Source: Balanoglossus misakiensis (Eukaryota > Hemichordata). From it: a stretch of DNA of 64,000 nt. Both the position numbers and the translations under genes were made by a program. The stretch lies in NCBI GenBank assembly GCA_040954595.2, contig CM082586.2, forward strand, positions 1 to 64,000. Reading direction: 5' to 3'. The notes beneath the pieces are model-generated. The model was not told the origin of the DNA. It made no database searches and saw only the letters and a program-made list of their open reading frames with translations. Below, piece after piece: positions 1 through 11,555 of this stretch (positions within the stretch are counted from its first letter, which is position 1; each line of letters begins with the position of its first letter).

Positions 1-21
1 AACCCTAACCCTAACCCTCAC

Positions 22-62
<41 letters not shown>

Positions 63-1510
63 CCCTAACCCTAACCCTAACCCTAACCCTAACCCTAACC
101 CTAACCCTAACCCTACCCTAACCCTAACCCTAACCCTAACCCTAACCCTAACCCTAACCCTAACCCTAACCCTAACCCTAACCCTAACCCTAACCCTAAC
201 CCTAACCCTAACCTAACCCTAACCCTAACCCTAACCCTAACCTAACCCTAACCCTAACCCTAACCCTAACCCTAACCCTAACCCTAACCCTAACCCTAAC
301 CCTAACCCTAACCCTAACCCTAACCCTAACCCTAACCCTAACCCTAACCCTAACCCTAACCCTAACCCTAACCCTAACCCTAACCCTAACCCTAACCCTA
401 ACCCTAACCCTAACCCTAACCCTAACCCTAACCCTAACCCTAACCCTAACCCTAACCCTAACCCTAACCCTAACCCTAACCCTAACCCTAACCCTAACCC
501 TAACCCTAACCCTAACCCTAACCCTAACCCTAACCCTAACCCTAACCCTAACCCTAACCCTAACCCTAACCCTAACCCTAACCCTAACCCTAACCCTAAC
601 CCTAACCCTAACCCTAACCCTAACCCTAACCCTAACCCTAACCCTAACCCTAACCCTAACCCTAACCCTAACCCTAACCCTAACCCTAACCCTAACCCTA
701 ACCCTAACCCTAACCCTAACCCTAACCCTAACCCTAACCCTAACCCTAACCCTAACCCTAACCCTAACCCTAACCCTAACCCTAACCCTAACCCTAACCC
801 TAACCCTAACCCTAACCCTAACCCTAACCCTAACCCTAACCCTAACCCTAACCCTAACCCTAACCCTAACCCTAACCCTAACCCTAACCCTAACCCTAAC
901 CCTAACCCTAACCCTAACCCTAACCCTAACCCTAACCCTAACCCTAACCCTAACCCTAACCCTAACCCTAACCCTAACCCTAACCCTAACCCTAACCCTA
1001 ACCCTAACCCTAACCCTAACCCTAACCCTAACCCTAACCCTAACCCTAACCCTAACCCTAACCCTAACCCTAACCCTAACCCTAACCCTAACCCTAACCC
1101 TAACCCTAACCCTAACCCTAACCCTAACCCTAACCCTAACCCTAACCCTAACCCTAACCCTAACCCTAACCCTAACCCTAACCCTAACCCTAACCCTAAC
1201 CCTAACCCTAACCCTAACCCTAACCCTAACCCTAACCCTAACCCTAACCCTAACCCTAACCCTAACCCTAACCCTAACCCTAACCCTAACCCTAACCCTA
1301 ACCCTAACCCTAACCCTAACCCTAACCCTAACCCTAACCCTAACCCTAACCCTAACCCTAACCCTAACCCTAACCCTAACCCTAACCCTAACCCTAACCC
1401 TAACCCTAACCCTAACCCTAACCCTAACCCTAACCCTAACCCTAACCCTAACCCTAACCCTAACCCTAACCCTAACCCTAACCCTAACCCTAACCCTAAC
1501 CCTAACCCTA
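1..1510. repeat. Telomere, (CCCTAA)n on + strand
   Basis: Uninterrupted CCCTAA hexamers, so the G-rich TTAGGG strand is the minus strand and the physical chromosome end lies to the left of base 1. From about 246 to 1510 the tract is perfect. Irregular hexamers (an inserted C/A near 16-22, an extra A near 44, missing bases near 114, 211 and 240) occur only in the outermost 250 bp. TTAGGG is the ancestral animal telomere repeat; most arthropods use TTAGG and nematodes TTAGGC. A 451-codon Val-Arg open frame on the minus strand is only the telomere read in one frame. Confidence 0.98.
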
Positions 1511-3475
1511 GCCGAGGAGCCCTGGACTGGAGACCTAACCCTAATCCTAACCCCAGACTGCAACCCTAACCCTAATCCTAGCCGAGGAGCCCTGGACTGG
1601 AGACCTAACCCTAATCCTAACCCCAGACTGCAACCCTAACCCTAATCCTAGCCGAGGAGCCCTGGACTGGAGACCTAACCCTAATCCTAACCCCAGACTG
1701 CAACCCTAACCCTAATCCTAGCCGAGGAGCCCTGGACTGGAGACCTAACCCTAATCCTAACCCCAGACTGCAACCCTAACCCTAATCCTAGCCGAGGAGC
1801 CCTGGACTGGAGACCTAACCCTAATCCTAACCCCAGACTGCAACCCTAACCCTAATCCTAGCCGAGGAGCCCTGGACTGGAGACCTAACCCTAATCCTAA
1901 CCCCAGACTGCAACCCTAACCCTAATCCTAGCCGAGGAGCCCTGGACTGGAGACCTAACCCTAATCCTAACCCCAGACTGCAACCCTAACCCTAATCCTA
2001 GCCGAGGAGCCCTGGACTGGAGACCTAACCCTAATCCTAACCCCAGACTGCAACCCTAACCCTAATCCTAGCCGAGGAGCCCTGGACTGGAGACCTAATC
2101 CTAACCCCAGACTGCAACCCTAACCCTAATCCTAGCCGAGGAGCCCTGGACTGGAGACCTAACCCTAATCCTAACCCCAGACTGCAACCCTAACCCTAAT
2201 CCTAGCCGAGGAGCCCTGGACTGGAGACCTAACCCTAATCCTAACCCCAGACTGCAACCCTAATCCTAGCCGAGGAGCCCTGGACTGGAGACCTAACCCT
2301 AATCCTAACCCCAGACTGCAACCCTAATCCTAGCCGAGGAGCCCTGGACTGGAGACCTAACCCTAATCCTAACCCCAGACTGCAACCCTAATCCTAGCCG
2401 AGGAGCCCTGGACTGGAGACCTAACCCTAATCCTAACCCCAGACTGCAACCCTAATCCTAGCCGAGGAGCCCTGGACTGGAGACCTAACCCTAATCCTAA
2501 CCCCAGACTGCAACCCTAATCCTAGCCGAGGAGCCCTGGACTGGAGACCTAACCCTAATCCTAACCCCAGACTGCAACCCTAATCCTAGCCGAGGAGCCC
2601 TGGACTGTAGACCTAACCCTAATCCTAACCCCAGACTGCAACCCTAACCCTAGCCGAGGAGCCCTGGACTGGAGACCTAACCCTAATCCTAACCCCAGAC
2701 TGCAACCCTAACCCTAGCCGAGGAGCCCTGGACTGGAGACCTAACCCTAATCCTAACCCCAGACTGCAACCCTAACCCTAATCCTAGCCGAGGAGCCCTG
2801 GACTGGAGACCTAACCCTAATCCTAACCCCAGACTGCAACCCTAACCCTAATCCTAGCCGAGGAGCCCTGGACTGGAGACCTAACCCTAATCCTAACCCC
2901 AGACTGCAACCCTAACCCTAATCCTAGCCGAGGAGCCCTGGACTGGAGACCTAACCCTAATCCTAACCCCAGACTGCAACCCTAACCCTAATCCTAGCCG
3001 AGGAGCCCTGGACTGGAGACCTAACCCTAATCCTAACCCCAGACTGCAACCCTAACCCTAATCCTAGCCGAGGAGCCCTGGACTGGAGACCTAACCATAA
3101 TCCTAACCCCAGACTGCAACCCTAACCCTAATCCTAGCCGAGGAGCCCTGGACTGGAGACCTAACCCTAATCCTAACCCCAGACTGCAACCCTAACCCTA
3201 ATCCTAGCCGAGGAGCCCTGGACTGGAGACCTAACCCTAATCCTAACCCCAGACTGCAACCCTAACCCTAATCCTAGCCGAGGAGCCCTGGACTGGAGAC
3301 CTAACCCTAATCCTAACCCCAGACTGCAACCCTAACCCTAATCCTAGCCGAGGAGCCCTGGACTGGAGACCTAACCCTAATCCTAACCCCAGACTGCAAC
3401 CCTAACCCTAATCCTAGCCGAGGAGCCCTGGACTGGAGGCCTAACCCTAATCCTAACCCCAGACTGGAACTCTAA
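1511..3475. repeat. 70/64-bp telomere-derived subtelomeric satellite, 29 copies
   Basis: Twenty-nine tandem copies begin with GCCGAGGAGCCCTGGACTGG at 1511, 1581, 1651 and so on to 3417. About half of each unit is telomere-like sequence (CCTAACCCTAATCCTAACCCC and AACCCTAACCCTAATCCTA). Copy length is 70 bp or 64 bp, differing by exactly one CCCTAA hexamer. The shorter copies cluster at 2071-2717. The array abuts the telomere with no gap, so the unit probably arose by capture of a short unique sequence in degenerate telomere repeats followed by amplification (inference). Confidence 0.97.
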
Positions 3476-3521
3476 GGGGGCCGGGTTGCCCTCCACTTCC
3501 TGTCGTAACGGCGCGGTCAAT
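3476..3521. repeat. Transitional 46-bp unit between satellite families
   Basis: A single 46-bp unit that follows the 70-bp array. It begins like the 52-bp family (GGTTGCCCTCCACTTCC) but carries the 46-bp family's middle (TGTCGTAACGGCGCGGT). It then leads into the first 52-bp unit. It is direct evidence that the 46-bp and 52-bp satellites are related. Confidence 0.8.
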
Positions 3522-6500
3522 GGGGGCCAGGTTGGCCTCCGCTTCCGGCCGTAGCCTGGCGGTCGAAGGGGTTGGGTATCAGGTTGGCCTCCGCTTCCGG
3601 CCGTAGCCTGGCGGTCGAAGGGGTTGGGTATCAGGTTGGCCTCCGCTTCCGGCCGTAGCCTGGCGGTCGAAGGGGTTGGGTATCAGGTTGGCCTCCGCTT
3701 CCGGCCGTAGCCTGGCGGTCGAAGGGGTTGGGTATAAGTTTGGCCTCCGCTTCCGGCCGTAGCCTGGCGGTCGAAGGGGTTGGGTATCAGGTTGGCCTCC
3801 GCTTCCGGCCGTAGCCTGGCGGTCGAAGGGGTTGGGTATCAGGTTGGCCTCCGCTTCCGGCCGTAGCCTGGCGGTCGAAGGGGTTGGGTATCAGGTTGGC
3901 CTCCGCTTCCGGCCGTAGCCTGGCGGTCGAAGGGGTTGGGTATCAGGTTGGCCTCCGCTTCCGGCCGTAGCCTGGCGGTCGAAGGGGTTGGGTATCAGGT
4001 TGGCCTCCGCTTCCGGCCGTAGCCTGGCGGTCGAAGGGGTTGGGTATCAGGTTGGCCTCCGCTTCCGGCCGTAGCCTGGCGGTCGAAGGGGTTGGGTATC
4101 AGGTTGGCCTCCGCTTCCGGCCGTAGCCTGGCGGTCGAAGGGGTTGGGTATCAGGTTGGCCTCCGCTTCCGGCCGTAGCCTGGCGGTCGAAGGGGTTGGG
4201 TGTCAGGTTGGCCTCCGCTTCCGGCCGTAGCCTGGCGGTCGAAGGGGTTGGGTTTCAGGTTGGCCTCCGCTTCCGGCCGTAGCCTGGCGGTCGAAGGGGT
4301 TGGGTATCAGGTTGGCCTCCGCTTCCGGCCGTAGCCTGGCGGTCGAAGGGGTTGGGTATCAGTTTGGCCTCCGCTTCCGGCCGTAGCCTGGCGGTCGAAG
4401 GGGTTGGGTATCAGTTTGGCCTCCGCTTCCAGCCGTAGCCTGGCGGTCGAAGGGGTTGGGTATCAGGTTGGCCTCCGCTTCCGGCCGTAGCCTGGCGGTC
4501 GAAGGGGTTGGGTATCAGGTTGGCCTCCGCTTCCGGCCGTAGCCTGGCGGTCGAAGGGGTTGGGTATCAGGTTGGCCTCCGCTTCCGGCCGTAGCCTGGC
4601 GGTCGAAGGGGTTGGGTATCAGGTTGGCCTCCGCTTCCGGCCGTAGCCTGGCGGTCGAAGGGGTTGGGTATCAGGTTGGCCTCCGCTTCCGGCCGTAGCC
4701 TGGCGGTCGAAGGGGTTGGGTATCAGGTTGGCCTCCGCTTCCGGCCGTAGCCTGGCGGTCGATGGGGTTGGGTATCAGGTTGGCCTCCGCTTCCGGCCGT
4801 AGCCTGGCGGTCGAAGGGGTTGGGTATCAGGTTGGCCTCCGCTTCCGGCCGTAGCCTGGCGGTCGAAGGGGTTGGGTATCAGGTTGGCCTCCGCTTCCGG
4901 CCGTAGCCTGGCGGTCGAAGGGGTTGGGTATCAGGTTGGCCTCCGCTTCCGGCCGTAGCCTGGCGGTCGAAGGGGTTGGGTATCAGGTTGGCCTCCGCTT
5001 CCGGCCGTAGCCTGGCGGTCGAAGGGGTTGGGTATCAGGTTGGCCTCCGCTTCCGGCCGTAACCTGGCGGTCGAAGGGGTTGGGTATCAGGTTGGCCTCC
5101 GCTTCCGGCCGTAGCCTGGCGGTCGAAGGGGTTGGGTATCAGGTTGGCCTCCGCTTCCGGCCGTAGCCTGGCGGTCGAAGGGGTTGGGTATCAGGTTGGC
5201 CTCCGCTTCCGGCCGTAGCCTGGCGGTCGAAGGGGTTGGGTATCAGGTTGGCCTCCGCTTCCGGCCGTAGCCTGGCGGTCGAAGGGGTTGGGTATCAGGT
5301 TGGCCTCCGCTTCCGGCCGTAGCCTGGCGGTCGAAGGGGTTGGGTATCAGGTTGGCCTCCGCTTCCGGCCGTAGCCTGGCGGTCGAAGGGGTTGGGTATC
5401 AGGTTGGCCTCCGCTTCCGGCCGTAGCCTGGCGGTCGAAGGGGTTGGGTATCAGGTTGGCCTCCGCTTCCGGCCGTAGCCTGGCGGTCGAAGGGGTTGGG
5501 TATCAGGTTGGCCTCCGCTTCCGGCCGTAGCCTGGCGGTCGAAGGGGTTGGGTATCAGGTTGGCCTCCGCTTCCGGCCGTAGCCTGGCGGTCGAAGGGGT
5601 TGGGTATCAGGTTGGCCTCCGCTTCCGGCCGTAGCCTGGCGGTCGAAGGGGTTGGGTATCAGGTTGGCCTCCGCTTCCGGCCGTAGCCTGGCGGTCGAAG
5701 GGGTTGGGTATCAGGTTGGCCTCCGCTTCCGGCCGTAGCCTGGCGGTCGAAGGGGTTGGGTATCAGGTTGGCCTCCGCTTCCGGCCGTAGCCTGGCGGTC
5801 GAAGGGGTTGGGTATCAGGTTGGCCTCCGCTTCCGGCCGTAGCCTGGCGGTCGAAGGGGTTGGGTATCAGGTTGGCCTCCGCTTCCGGCCGTAGCCTGGC
5901 GGTCGAAGGGGTTGGGTATCAGGTTGGCCTCCGCTTCCGGCCGTAGCCTGGCGGTCGAAGGGGTTGGGTATCAGGTTGGCCTCCGCTTCCGGCCGTAGCC
6001 TGGCGGTCGAAGGGGTTGGGTATCAGGTTGGCCTCCGCTTCCGGCCGTAGCCTGGCGGTCGAAGGGGTTGGGTATCAGGTTGGCCTCCGCTTCCGGCCGT
6101 AGCCTGGCGGTCGAAGGGGTTGGGTATCAGGTTGGCCTCCGCTTCCGGCCGTAGCCTGGCGGTCGAAGGGGTTGGGTATCAGGTTGGCCTCCGCTTCCGG
6201 CCGTAGCCTGGCGGTCGAAAGGGTTGGGTATCAGGTTGGCCTCCGCTTCCGGCCGTAGCCTGGCGGTCGAAGGGGTTGGGTATCAGGTTGGCCTCCGCTT
6301 CCGGCCGTAGCCTGGCGGTCGAAGGGGTTGGGTATCAGGTTGGCCTCCGCTTCCGGCCGTAGCCTGGCGGTCGAAGGGGTTGGGTATCAGGTTGGCCTCC
6401 GCTTCCGGCCGTAGCCTGGCGGTCGAAGGGGTTGGGTATCAGGTTGGCCTCCGCTTCCGGCCGTAGCCTGGCGGTCGAAGGGGTTGGGTATCAGGTTGGC

Positions 6501-6960
6501 CTCCGCTTCCGGCCGTAGCCTGGCGGTCGAAGGGGTTGGGTATCAGGTTGGCCTCCGCTTCCGGCCGTAGCCTGGCGGTCGAAGGGGTTGGGTATCTGGT
6601 TGGCCTCCGCTTCCGGCCGTAGCCTGGCGGTCGAAGGGGTTGGGTATCAGGTTGGCCTCCGCTTCCGGCCGTAGCCTGGCGGTCGAAGGGGTTGGGTATC
6701 AGGTTGGCCTCCGCTTCCGGCCGTAGCCTGGCGGTCGAAGGGGTTGGGTATCAGGTTGGCCTCCGCTTCCGGCCGTAGCCTGGCGGTCGAAGGGGTTGGG
6801 TATCAGGTTGGCCTCCACTTCCGGCCGTAGCCTGGCGGTCGAAGGGGTTGGGTATCAGGTTGGCCTCCACTTCCGGCCGTAGCCTGGCGGTCGAAGGGGT
6901 TGGGTATCAGGTTGGCCTCCACTTCCGGCCGTAGCCTGGCGGTCGAAGGGGTTGGGTATC
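3522..6960. repeat. 52-bp satellite, block 1 (about 66 copies)
   Basis: Head-to-tail 52-bp units with core CTTCCGGCCGTAGCCTGGCG followed by GTCGAAGGGGTTGGGTATC. Copies are nearly identical over 3.4 kb, with scattered single substitutions such as GGTATAAG at about 3731 and GTTTGG variants. Most copies in this block carry CCTCCGCTTCC. From about 6813 onward the units change to CCTCCACTTCC. Each unit holds about five CpGs. Confidence 0.97.
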
Positions 6961-7440
6961 TGGTTGGCGTGGTGAATCCGGGCCAAGTTGCCGGCGACTT
7001 CCGGTCGTAACGGCGCGGTGAATCTGGGCCAAGTTGCCGGCGACTTCCGGTCGTAACGGCGAGGTGAATCTGGGCCAAGTTGCCGGCGACTTCCGGTCGT
7101 AACGGCGCAAGAATCTGGGCCAAGTTGCCGGAGACTTCCTGTGAATCCGGGCCAAGTTGCGGCAACTTCCGGTCGTAACGGCGCGGTGAATCAGGGCCAA
7201 GTTGCCGGCGACTTCCGGTGGTAACGGTGCGGTGAATCTGGGCCAAGTTGCCGGCGACTTCCGGTCGTAACGGCGCAAGAATCTGGGCCAAGTTGCCGGA
7301 GACTTCCTGTGAATCCGCGCCAAGTTGCGGCGACTTCCGGTCGTAACAGCGCGGTGAATCAGGGCCAAGTTGCCGGCGACTTCCAGTGGTAACGGCGCGG
7401 TGAATCTGGGCCAAGTTGCCGGCGACTTCCGGTCGTAACG
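6961..7440. repeat. 46-bp satellite, small block 1
   Basis: The junction TATCTGGTTGGCGTGGTGAA switches from the 52-bp to the 46-bp family (units containing AAGTTGCCGGCGACTTCC and GTCGTAACGGCGCGGTGAA). It contains several shortened units and returns to the 52-bp family at 7441 through TCGTAACGAAGGGGTTGGG. Confidence 0.93.
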
Positions 7441-8390
7441 AAGGGGTTGGGTATCAGGTTGGCCTCCACTTCCGGCCGTAGCCTGACGGTCGAAGGGGTT
7501 GGGTATCAGGTTGGCCTCCACTTCCGGCCGTAGCCTGGCGGTCGAAGGGGTTGGGTATCAGGTTGGCCTCCACTTCCGGCCGTAGCCTGGCGGTCGAAGG
7601 GGTTGGGTATCAGGTTGGCCTCCACTTCCGGCCGTAGCCTGGCGGTCGAAGGGGTTGGGTATCAGGTTGGCCTCCACTTCCGGCCGTAGCCTGGCGGTCG
7701 AAGGGGTTGGGTATCAGGTTGGCCTCCACTTCCGGCCGTAGCCTGGCGGTCGAAGGGGTTGGGTATCAGGTTGGCCTCCACTTCCGGCCGTAGCCTGGCG
7801 GTCGAAGGGGTTGGGTATCAGGTTGGCCTCCGCTTCCGGCCGTAGCCTGGCGGTCGAAGGGGTTGGGTATCAGGTTGGCCTCCGCTTCCGGCCGTAGCCT
7901 GGCGGTCGAAGGGGTTGGGTATCAGGTTGGCCTCCGCTTCCGGCCGTAGCCTGGCGGTCGAAGGGGTTGGGTATCAGGTTGGCCTCCACTTCCGGCCGTA
8001 GCCTGGCGGTCGAAGGGGTTGGGTATCAGGTTGGCCTCCACTTCCGGCCGTAGCCTGGCGGTCGAAGGGGTTGGTTATCAGGTTGGCCTCCACTTCCGGC
8101 CGTAGCCTGGCGGTCGAAGGGGTTGGGTATCAGGTTGGCCTCCACTTCCGGCCGTAGCCTGGCGGTCGAAGGGGTTGGGTATCAGGTTGGCCTCCACTTC
8201 CGGCCGTAGCCTGGCGGTCGAAGGGGTTGGGTATCAGGTTGGCCTCCACTTCCGGCCGTAGCCTGGCGGTCGAAGGGGTTGGGTATCAGGTTGGCCTCCA
8301 CTTCCGGCCGTAGCCTGGCGGTCGAAGGGGTTGGGTATCAGGTTGGCCTCCACTTCCGGCCGTAGCCTGGCGGTCGAAGGGGTTGGGTAT
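7441..8390. repeat. 52-bp satellite, block 2 (about 18 copies)
   Basis: Same 52-bp unit as block 1, mainly the CCTCCACTTCC variant, with three consecutive CCTCCGCTTCC copies at about 7825-7980. Confidence 0.96.
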
Positions 8391-8825
8391 CTGGTTGGCG
8401 TGGTGAATCCGGGCCAAGTTGCCGGCGACTTCCGGTCGTAACGGCGCGGTGAATCTGGGCCAAGTTGCCGGCGACTTCCGGTCGTAACGGCGCAAGAATC
8501 TGGGCCAAGTTGCCGGAGACTTCCTGTGAATCCGGGCCAAGTTGCGGCAACTTCCGGTCGTAACGGCGCGGTGAATCAGGGCCAAGTTGCCGGCGACTTC
8601 AGGTGGTAACGGTGCGGTGAATCTGGGCCAAGTTGCCGGCGACTTCCGGTCGTAACGGTGCAAGAATCTGGGCCAAGTTGCCGGAGACTTCCTGTGAATC
8701 CGGGCCAAGTTGCGGCGACTTCCGGTCGTAACAGCGCGGTGAATCAGGGCCAAGTTGCCGGCGACTTCCAGTGGTAACGGCGCGGTGAATCTGGGCCAAG
8801 TTGCCGGCGACTTCCGGTCGTAACG
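8391..8825. repeat. 46-bp satellite, small block 2
   Basis: Near copy of the block at 6961-7440, with the same entry junction (TCTGGTTGGCGTGGTGAA at 8390) and the same exit (TCGTAACGAAGGGG at 8818), but one 46-bp unit shorter. Confidence 0.93.
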
Positions 8826-9671
8826 AAGGGGTTGGGTATCAGGTTGGCCTCCACTTCCGGCCGTAGCCTGGCGGTCGAAGGGGTTGGGTATCAGGTTGGC
8901 CTCCACTTCCGGCCGTAGCCTGGCGGTCGAAGGGGTTGGGTATCAGGTTGGCCTCCACTTCCGGCCGTAGCCTGGCGGTCGAAGGGGTTGGGTATCAGGT
9001 TGGCCTCCACTTCCGGCCGTAGCCTGGCGGTCGAAGGGGTTGGGTATCAGGTTGGCCTCCACTTCCGGCCGTAGCCTGGCGGTCGAAGGGGTTGGGTATC
9101 AGGTTGGCCTCCACTTCCGGCCGTAGCCTGGCGGTCGAAGGGGTTGGGTATCAGGTTGGCCTCCACTTCCGGCCGTAGCCTGGCGGTCGAAGGGGTTGGG
9201 TATCAGTTTGGCCTCCACTTCCGGCCGTAGCCTGGCGGTCGAAGGGGTTGGGTATCAGTTTGGCCTCCACTTCCGGCCGTAGCCTGGCGGTCGAAGGGGT
9301 TGGGTATCAGGTTGGCCTCCACTTCCGGCCGTAGCCTGGCGGTCGAAGGGGTTGGGTATCTGGTTGGCCTCCACTTCCGGCCGTAGCCTGGCGGTCGAAG
9401 GGGTTGGGTATCAGGTTGGCCTCCACTTCCGGCCGTAGCCTGGCGGTCGAAGGGGTTGGGTATCAGGTTGGCCTCCACTTCCGGCCGTAGCCTGGCGGTC
9501 GAAGGGGTTGGGTATCTGGTTGGCCTCCACTTCCGGCCGTAGCCTGGCGGTCGAAGGGGTTGGGTATCTGGTTGGCCTCCACTTCCGGCCGTAGCCTGGC
9601 GGTCGAAGGGGTTGGGTATCAGGTTGGCCTCCACTTCCGGCCGTAGCCTGGCGGTCGAAGGGGTTGGGTAT
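8826..9671. repeat. 52-bp satellite, block 3 (about 16 copies)
   Basis: Third 52-bp block, CCTCCACTTCC variant. It ends at the third occurrence of TCTGGTTGGCGTGGTGAA (9671), after which the long 46-bp array begins. The junctions at 6959, 8390 and 9671 are 1431 and 1281 bp apart; the 150-bp difference equals one 46-bp plus two 52-bp units. Confidence 0.95.
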
Positions 9672-9839
9672 CTGGTTGGCGTGGTGAATCCGGGCCAAGT
9701 TGCCGGCGACTTCCGGTCGTAACGGCGCGGTGAATCTGGGCCAAGTTGCCGGCGACTTCCGGTCGTAACGGCGCAAGAATCTGGGCCAAGTTGCCGGAGA
9801 CTTCCTGTGAATCCGGGCCAAGTTGCGGCAACTTCCGGT

Positions 9840-11555
9840 CGTAACGGCGCGGTGAATCAGGGCCAAGTTGCCGGCGACTTCCGGTGGTAACGGTGCGGTG
9901 AATCTGGGCCAAGTTGCCGGCGACTTCCGGTCGTAACGGCGCAAGAATCTGGGCCAAGTTGCCGGAGACTTCCTGTGAATCCGGGCCAAGTTGCGGCGAC
10001 TTCCGGTCGTAACAGCGCGGTGAATCAGGGCCAAGTTGCCGGCGACTTCCTGTGGTAATGGCGCGGTGAATCTGGGCCAAGTTGATGGCGACTTCATGTG
10101 AATCCGGGCCAAGTTGCGGCGACTTCCGGTCGTAACGGCGCGGTGAATCCGTGCCAAGTTGCCGGCGACTTCCGGTCGTAACGGCGCGGTGAATCCGGGC
10201 AAAGTTGCGGCGACTTCCGGTCGTAACGGCGCGGTGAATCCAGGCCAAGTTGCCGGCGACTTCCGGTCGTAACGGCGCGTTGAATCTGGGCCAAGTTGCC
10301 GTTGATTTCCTGTGGTAACGGAGCGGTGAATCTGGGCCAAGTTGATGGCGACTTCCTGTGAATCCGGGCCAAGTTGCCGGCGACTTCCGGTCGTGACGGT
10401 GCGGTGAATCCGGGCAAAGTTGCCGGCGACTTCCGGTCGTAACGACGCGGTGAATCCGGGCCAAGTTGCCGGCGACTTCCGGTGGTAACGGCGTGGTGAA
10501 ACTGGGCCAAGTTGCCGGCGACTTCCTGTCGTAACGGCGCGGTGAATCCGGGCCAAGTTGATGGCGACTTCCTGTGAATCCGGGCCAAGTTGCCGGCGAC
10601 TTCCGATGGTAACGGCGCGGTGAAACTGGGCCAAGTTGCCGGATCTCCTGTCGTAACGGCGCGGTGAATCTGGGAAAAGTTGCCGGCGACTTCCGGTCGT
10701 AACGGCGCGGTGAATCAGGGCCAAGTTGCCGGCGACTTCCGGTGGTAACGGTGCGGTGAATCTGGGCCAAGTTGCCGGCGACTTCCGGTCGTAACGGCGC
10801 AAGAATCTGGGCCAAGTTGCCGGAGACTTCCTGTGAATCCGGGCCAAGTTGCGGCGACTTCCGGTCGTAACAGCGCGGTGAATCAGGGCCAAGTTGCCGG
10901 CGACTTCCTGTGGTAATGGCGCGGTGAATCTGGGCCAAGTTGATGGCGACTTCATGTGAATCCGGGCCAAGTTGCGGCGACTTCCGGTCGTAACGGCGCG
11001 GTGAATCCGGGCCAAGTTGCCGGCGACTTCCGGTCGTAACGGCGCGGTGAATCCGGGCAAAGTTGCGGCGACTTCCGGTCGTAACGGCGCGGTGAATCCA
11101 GGCCAAGTTGCCGGCGACTTCCGGTCGTAACGGCGCGTTGAATCTGGGCCAAGTTGCCGTTGATTTCCTGTGGTAACGGAGCGGTGAATCTGGGCCAAGT
11201 TGATGGCGACTTCCTGTGAATCCGGGCCAAGTTGCCGGCGACTTCCGGTCGTGACGGTGCGGTGAATCCGGGCAAAGTTGCCGGCGACTTCCGGTCGTAA
11301 CGACGCGGTGAATCCGGGCCAAGTTGCCGGCGACTTCCGGTGGTAACGGCGTGGTGAAACTGGGCCAAGTTGCCGGCGACTTCCTGTCGTAACGGCGCGG
11401 TGAATCCGGGCCAAGTTGATGGCGACTTCCTGTGAATCCGGGCCAAGTTGCCGGCGACTTCCGATGGTAACGGCGCGGTGAAACTGGGCCAAGTTGCCGG
11501 ATCTCCTGTCGTAACGGCGCGGTGAATCTGGGAAAAGTTGCCGGCGACTTCCGGT
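9840..11555. repeat. Tandem 858-bp segmental duplication inside the 46-bp array
   Basis: Segments 9840-10697 and 10698-11555 match with an offset of 858 bp. Markers include the TCGTAACAGCGCGG variant at 10008 and 10866, the ACTTCATGTGAATCC variant, and the GCCGGATCTCCTGTCG deletion variant. One visible difference is GAATCCGTGCC near 10146 versus GAATCCGGGCC near 11004. Confidence 0.88.

Noticed and set aside
208-1563. 451-codon minus-strand frame of Val-Arg repeats
   Set aside because: It is the TTAGGG telomere read in one frame; no gene.
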